Assembly: GCF_000234665.1 (NCBI RefSeq)
Contig: NC_018336.1
Span: 120,001-184,000, forward strand
Length of the DNA stretch: 64,000 nt
Direction: 5' to 3'
From: Leishmania mexicana MHOM/GT/2001/U1103
Lineage: Eukaryota; Euglenozoa; Kinetoplastea; Trypanosomatida; Trypanosomatidae
The position numbers were made by a program, and so were the translations under genes. The notes under the pieces are model-generated. The model saw only the letters and a list, made by a program, of their open reading frames with translations. It had not been told where the DNA came from and did no database searches. This document shows, one piece after another, positions 59,229-64,000 of this stretch (the stretch's first letter is position 1; each line of letters begins with the position of its first letter).

Positions 59229-62200
59229 CTACTCAGCAAACTGTAGTCGTTGCACCTGCGCCTCCTCGGTCGCCTCCGCCACGAGGCGCGGCATCAACGT
59301 TTCCAGCTCGGTGTTGAGGGCCGTCTGCACCTCCAGTGCGTGCCGCAACTTCACAGCCCAGCCGTCCAGCACCGCCTGATACGCGTCTCGCGAGGCCTTC
59401 TCCTGCGACTGCTGTGTGGCCCTCAACGCCGCGTGCTGCGCACGGTACACCTCGTAGTCCGTCTTCTCCGTCGCTCGTCCGCTGCTGATCTCCAGCGCCT
59501 CCTTCCTCACAAGCAGTTCGGACTTCTTGCTAGCAATGGTGAACTCGCGGCGAAGCTCCGCCTGAGCCTCGGTGGAGAGGAGATGGCGTGGGAGCGCGGT
59601 GCCCATCGCCTCGCCATCCTCCTCCTCGTCGCCGTCGTCCGCATCTGCGCCGCCATGCGGGTGTCCTGCCGTGTTGCCGTGATGCCCGCTCTGCGCGTGG
59701 TCTACCGGTGGGATAGCGAGAAGCTCGTACCCAAACTTCTTTGCGACCTTGTTGTAGAGCGCCACACACCCAACGCACGCCGTCTCCTCGAGCACGTACG
59801 TGCCGTCGTCGGCCATGGCACTCTGCCCGGTCTCCTCTTCGGCGGCGTGCTGGCGGCGTGACAGCTGCGCCGTAACGCAGTGGCACGCAACCGTTGAGCG
59901 GGTGCCGCAGCGCGTACACATGACGGAGACCGGCGTGCGACAGAGTCCCGTCGGCTCCCCGCAGCGACGCTCCTGAAAATGATGGAAAAAGGCGTACTGC
60001 ACCACCTGGTTGCTGTCCGTGCCGCTCACCACTCGCTGGCCGCACGTCAACTCTGTCAGGCCGGTGTAGGCACACGGCGCACACGACGCACTACAGACAC
60101 GATGGCACGTGTGGCCACACGGCATCACTGCACCGCAGGGGTATGGGCAAGACGCGTGGGTAGCCTCGTCCGTCGTCGTCGTACTGCCGTTCTCTTCAAG
60201 GTGTGCAGTGCCGATGCGGTGCTGCGCATGACACGGCTTCAGGCAAGCATGCGAAGAGTTGGGGCACGCGTTGTACACCTGCAGGCAGAGCGAAAGGCAC
60301 TCAGTAGGGCCATGCACCTGAACCGTCACAAGCTCCTCGTCGGCGTCCGCGTCCTCCTCGTCTCCTTCCGGCACCGGCGCTGCGGCAACTTTGGCGTCGT
60401 CGTGCTCCCGCACAATGGCGATACGGCGACACTTGAAGTGGTCTGGGCACACCATCGCCAGCACGCTGGCCCCCACCCCAGAAGGCAGCCAATACCCCCG
60501 ATGATCCTTCGGTGCCAGTAGGCGCCGCTGACGCTGAACGAGAGACTCGGCCTTGGCGAACAGTGGGATGCAGGCGAACAGCTCGCGGCTGCCGATAAGA
60601 AACACGCCATGGCGCACTCGTCGCAGCAGTCTCCACAGCCACCACTGCAGGCGTGTCACAAAGAGCGACGCGGATCCGTCAGACGACTCTGCCCAAAGCT
60701 GCTGCCACTGCTCATACCGTACGTCTGGCCGATGGCTTCCGCCGTCGGCGACAGTGCCAGAGGCGCCGCCGCGACTCTTCTGCAGCGCCGCAAGCACTAC
60801 CTCGAGCAGGCCGGAGAGGCACACAATGCCCACCTCCGCCTCACACTCCGCCTCTTCAAGGCTGGTGTAGGACAGCGTTGTGGCCATCGCTGGCGGCGCT
60901 GTCGTCACCGCAGACGCCAGGGAGACGGCCTCGTTGCCGGCATCCTCCAGTGACTCCTTCCACACCCGCACCGACTGCCGGAAATGGGGAGATGAGGCGA
61001 GTGGGGACCTCGACAGCGCCGCCGAGATCGTCTCCGCCTCGCCCGCGGTGCTCGTGTAGATGCCAAACGATAGTTGCGCGGGTGGCGTCGTCGTCGTCAC
61101 TGAGCCGTCGCGACGCGCAGGGACGTAGCTGGAGAGATACTCCATGAGAAAAACCGCTGCAGCAGCGTCGGCAGCAACGCAGTTATCCATCGAAACACCA
61201 TGGCTCCACACCTCCACCGCGCTGTGAGAGGCCAGCCCAAGAAATGCCGGGGGCGGTGAGGCGGTGTCGGTGACTCCCTGGAGCGGCCCCGACGTCTCGC
61301 CCTCTTCTCCATCTTTCTCAGCGTCATCGCCTTCGCTGTTCGCCGGCTCCTCTGTGACCTTGGATAGAGCCCGGGCGTCCTCGATAGTGTAGCGCAACAG
61401 CGCCTGCACCTCCGCACGGCGGCATCGCAGCGAGTCACGTAGAACTGTGGTGGTGAGGTCGCCAGTGCGCTTCAGCTCCGTGTGCAGTGACCGCAGCAAC
61501 GCCAGCACAATGCGCTCATGCGATCGGCGACGCTCTTGAAAGGCTGGCACTTCAGATGTGAGCGAGTAGACGAAGCTGGACACTGGGGTGAGCATTGCGA
61601 AAATGCCGTCCTGCACTGCGTCGATGTCATCGATGCACATGTGCGATGGCTGCCAGCACCAAAGGTACGGCAGCAGCAGCCCCTGCGTCAGCTCTGTCGG
61701 GGTGCTGGTCAGGACAGTGTGTCGCGCGCTCTGCGAGGTGGCTGCTACGCCCCAGACCAGATCCAGAAAGGACTGGAAGAGCGACTTGACAGATTCGTGA
61801 ACGGCCGCGTGGATGTGCTGCGCTAGCTCACTCTGCTTCTCAAGGTACACAATGTGCCACCCCTCCAGCTGCTCCTTAGATAACGAGGAGAGGTGCGTGG
61901 TGGACGGCATCGTGACCGGCGCGTAGTGCCCCTCGGGAGCGGGGTTCAGCGACTCCCACGTCGCTGAAGAGGCTCCGCCATAATCGGCGGAGGGAACGAG
62001 GTAGAGGGACGTGGCCACGTCGCAATCCGGCCAGAAGTCGCTCACGATGAACTCCGCCCAGCTTTGCGCAGGCGAAGGAGATGTACTCGCGCGGGTCACC
62101 ACATCCGCCGCGTCACGCGCCGACAGCGTCAAAGAGAGCAGCGGCGCAGCCACTGACACTGCGGTACGCCACCTGCCGCTCCACAAGCCGGTAGCCTCAA

Positions 62201-64000
62201 AGCGGCGCAGCTCGGCGTTGAGCTGCGTTGTTAGTGGAGCGTTGAGAGACCGCGCGTGCGACTCCTTTACCAGAGCTGCGAGAGACGCAATATCGCTCAG
62301 CTGCCACGCTACTTGCGTGTTGCGTGCGCCGTTCCGCCTCCCCCTCTCCTGCTCCTCGTCCATGAGGGCCTTGCCGGAGTCGAAGAGAAACTGGGCAACC
62401 GAGGCCGGCACGGTAGACGTGGCGACTGCGGGACGCAGCAGCAGCGGCGTGGAGCAGTACAGAAACCCCTCGTTGAGCTGCTGATACAGCCGACGAGCCT
62501 CTGCTGCAATGAAGCTCGCCTCATCCAGCAAGCTGCCCCCGGCGCGTCCGCCGGCATAGGTGGAGAAGAGCTGCTCCACAGTGGCGCAACGCAACGCAGT
62601 GACAATCTGCTTAACAGACGCCATCGCGTGTTTGATGCCGCCCTGCACGCTGCGTTGCTGCTCCTGACGCGCGGCTGCGTGCAGCTTGCCTCGCACCAGC
62701 GCTGAGGCGTAGAGAACGGCGGTTTTGCCGCTCCCCGTACACCCATCGACCACTCTCACCGAGACAGGAACCCCGCTGCTCCCTTGCGCCGCGACGCCGG
62801 TGCCATTTCTGGAGACGCCGGCGCCGGCGGTGAGGGAGTGGAGAGCTTCGACCTGTGCTGAGGAAAAGCCGACAGCCTCGTTTACAGAGGCCAGAAGGGT
62901 CTGCAGTGAGGTGAGCGTCCCATCGGCCAGCCGCTTTCCGCTCGCACCAGACGACGTCGAAGACACGGCGGCATCTATCCCACTGCCGGTGCCAGACAGC
63001 AGGGCAGCGACTGGAGCTGTGAGAGACGACAAGTAGCGCTGCATTGGGACGGCACCATCTGTGAAGTGCTCGGTCCAGAGGCCCGAGACCGCGTCCGCGC
63101 CAAACGGCTGGCCTGAGCTGCGGCTGCCGCCGCGACCGTTTGCAGTGCTGATGCGGCCCTTGCTGTTCAAGCCCGCCTCCGCCTGCCGTACACTGACGGA
63201 CAAGGCGTGAAGGCGACGGAGGCAGTCAAGGTACGTCAGGGCTGGCGTGCCGGTGGGAAGGAGCCGCTCCGGCGGCGCGGCGGCTGTTGCAGAGAGCAAC
63301 GCCGCGCGCCGACGTCGAGAACCGCGTCGCTGATGCCCCGCCGCCTCTGCCCCTAACACGATCCACGCTTGTGCCTGCCCATCCTCTGCAGCCGCGGCGC
63401 TCGTGAGGACGAAGTCTGCGAGCATGTCCGCATCACGCAGCACGTGTGCCGTCATTCGAGAAGAGGGGGTGGAGGCGCTGCTGCCCTTTTCCCCGGCCGA
63501 CCGGTCACTTGTCGCGTGCGTGAGCAGCAATGGAAAGATGACCCACTCGCCATTGAGCTGTACCACGGCATAGGCGAAGAGGGAGGCATCCGTGTCTGAC
63601 ACTCGGGCCGACTGCAGCGCTGACACGAGCGCTTTTATCTCGTCTTGGTGCCGCCGCTCGCGAGAGCCTTTCACACACAAGTGAACCGGCAGACCAAAGG
63701 CTGCGTAGTGCTGCACCTCCGCCAGTGAGTACGCCGCCAGTCCGCCAGACCGCGGGCCCACAGCCTCCACACCACTCACACGCACAGCTATGACCCCCTC
63801 GACACGACCTCTGCACAGCTCCTCCGAGCCGCCAGACAGCTTCGTCACGCGTCGCACCGCTCGCGCGGTGCTGCCGTACAGTTCAGCGTAGGCTGCCAGC
63901 GCAGTCCCGCGGATAAACTGCTGGACCTCACGGCTGAGGTACGGATTGTAGGTGCGCCGTAGAGCCGTCAACTGCTCCGCCACCGCGCGATCTTGCAAGT
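59229..64000 (-). CDS. SF1 helicase with NF-X1-type zinc fingers, C-terminal part (5' end outside)
   Basis: At least 1590 codons, open at the right edge, so the N-terminus is missing. A Q-motif-like block (AVGFSSAQVEALHSL, visible residues 375-389) precedes Walker A GCTGSGKTAV (419-428), typical of UPF1-like SF1B helicases. HMCIDDIDAV further on fits motif II, with DDID in place of DExx. Near the end of the helicase core is RHGVFLIGSRELFACIP, resembling the final UPF1-like block. The C-terminal third has a Cys/His-rich array (CPDHFKC, CPNSSHACLKPCH, CPYPCGAVMPCGHTCHRVC, CAPC) matching NF-X1-type fingers, then a charged coiled-coil tail. This architecture recalls ZNFX1/NFX1-helicase proteins involved in RNA regulation. 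The RNA role is inferred from the family. Confidence 0.85.
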   Translation of the reverse strand, partial: LQDRAVAEQLTALRRTYNPYLSREVQQFIRGTALAAYAELYGSTARAVRRVTKLSGGSEELCRGRVEGVIAVRVSGVEAVGPRSGGLAAYSLAEVQHYAAFGLPVHLCVKGSRERRHQDEIKALVSALQSARVSDTDASLFAYAVVQLNGEWVIFPLLLTHATSDRSAGEKGSSASTPSSRMTAHVLRDADMLADFVLTSAAAAEDGQAQAWIVLGAEAAGHQRRGSRRRRAALLSATAAAPPERLLPTGTPALTYLDCLRRLHALSVSVRQAEAGLNSKGRISTANGRGGSRSSGQPFGADAVSGLWTEHFTDGAVPMQRYLSSLTAPVAALLSGTGSGIDAAVSSTSSGASGKRLADGTLTSLQTLLASVNEAVGFSSAQVEALHSLTAGAGVSRNGTGVAAQGSSGVPVSVRVVDGCTGSGKTAVLYASALVRGKLHAAARQEQQRSVQGGIKHAMASVKQIVTALRCATVEQLFSTYAGGRAGGSLLDEASFIAAEARRLYQQLNEGFLYCSTPLLLRPAVATSTVPASVAQFLFDSGKALMDEEQERGRRNGARNTQVAWQLSDIASLAALVKESHARSLNAPLTTQLNAELRRFEATGLWSGRWRTAVSVAAPLLSLTLSARDAADVVTRASTSPSPAQSWAEFIVSDFWPDCDVATSLYLVPSADYGGASSATWESLNPAPEGHYAPVTMPSTTHLSSLSKEQLEGWHIVYLEKQSELAQHIHAAVHESVKSLFQSFLDLVWGVAATSQSARHTVLTSTPTELTQGLLLPYLWCWQPSHMCIDDIDAVQDGIFAMLTPVSSFVYSLTSEVPAFQERRRSHERIVLALLRSLHTELKRTGDLTTTVLRDSLRCRRAEVQALLRYTIEDARALSKVTEEPANSEGDDAEKDGEEGETSGPLQGVTDTASPPPAFLGLASHSAVEVWSHGVSMDNCVAADAAAAVFLMEYLSSYVPARRDGSVTTTTPPAQLSFGIYTSTAGEAETISAALSRSPLASSPHFRQSVRVWKESLEDAGNEAVSLASAVTTAPPAMATTLSYTSLEEAECEAEVGIVCLSGLLEVVLAALQKSRGGASGTVADGGSHRPDVRYEQWQQLWAESSDGSASLFVTRLQWWLWRLLRRVRHGVFLIGSRELFACIPLFAKAESLVQRQRRLLAPKDHRGYWLPSGVGASVLAMVCPDHFKCRRIAIVREHDDAKVAAAPVPEGDEEDADADEELVTVQVHGPTECLSLCLQVYNACPNSSHACLKPCHAQHRIGTAHLEENGSTTTTDEATHASCPYPCGAVMPCGHTCHRVCSASCAPCAYTGLTELTCGQRVVSGTDSNQVVQYAFFHHFQERRCGEPTGLCRTPVSVMCTRCGTRSTVACHCVTAQLSRRQHAAEEETGQSAMADDGTYVLEETACVGCVALYNKVAKKFGYELLAIPPVDHAQSGHHGNTAGHPHGGADADDGDEEEDGEAMGTALPRHLLSTEAQAELRREFTIASKKSELLVRKEALEISSGRATEKTDYEVYRAQHAALRATQQSQEKASRDAYQAVLDGWAVKLRHALEVQTALNTELETLMPRLVAEATEEAQVQRLQFAE

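Overview
The window looks like nuclear chromosomal DNA of a trypanosomatid, most likely Leishmania or a close relative. The evidence is GC-rich sequence, long intronless genes all on the minus strand, no promoter or operon-like signals, polypyrimidine tracts followed by AG just upstream of start codons (trans-splicing signals), long microsatellite-rich intergenic regions, and interspersed copies of short degenerate retroposons resembling Leishmania SIDERs. No convincing plus-strand gene, tRNA, rRNA or CRISPR array was found. The whole 64 kb can be read as part of one minus-strand polycistronic transcription unit running from high to low coordinates.

Layout in transcription order (64000 to 1): an SF1 helicase with NF-X1-type zinc fingers, cut by the window edge; a mitochondrial NFU1-type Fe-S scaffold; a 201-aa unknown; a 1649-aa leucine-rich-repeat protein; a sorbitol/xylitol dehydrogenase; a SMYD-like SET protein; an HD-domain hydrolase; a divergent POP1-like protein (RNase P/MRP subunit family); a basic 663-aa unknown; a class I photolyase/cryptochrome; three small unknowns, some probably mitochondrial; a large protein with an eroded MCM-type AAA+ core; and a 99-aa single-pass membrane protein. 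A gene-poor, repeat-rich stretch (about 13.6-19.2 kb) follows. It holds two almost identical 837-bp direct repeats, a 395-bp SIDER2-like element, a 100-N assembly gap and a truncated Cys-rich membrane protein. After it come MSH2, an ABHD17-like alpha/beta hydrolase, an unknown, a candidate eIF4E-interacting protein, and the N-terminal two-thirds or so of a CDC20-type APC/C activator that runs off the left edge.

The genes do not form a pathway, as expected for trypanosomatid units. DNA maintenance is nevertheless well represented (MSH2, photolyase, MCM-like protein, SF1 helicase). Control is expected to be post-transcriptional, and the SIDER2-like elements in putative 3'UTRs are the clearest candidate cis-elements. 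Starts were chosen at the first ATG after the inferred spliced-leader acceptor where this could be read; several open frames extend upstream only through non-ATG codons.

The points most worth follow-up are the catalytically eroded MCM-like protein, the POP1-like protein in a lineage thought to use protein-only RNase P, and the recombination-prone direct repeats around the Cys-rich gene and the gap.
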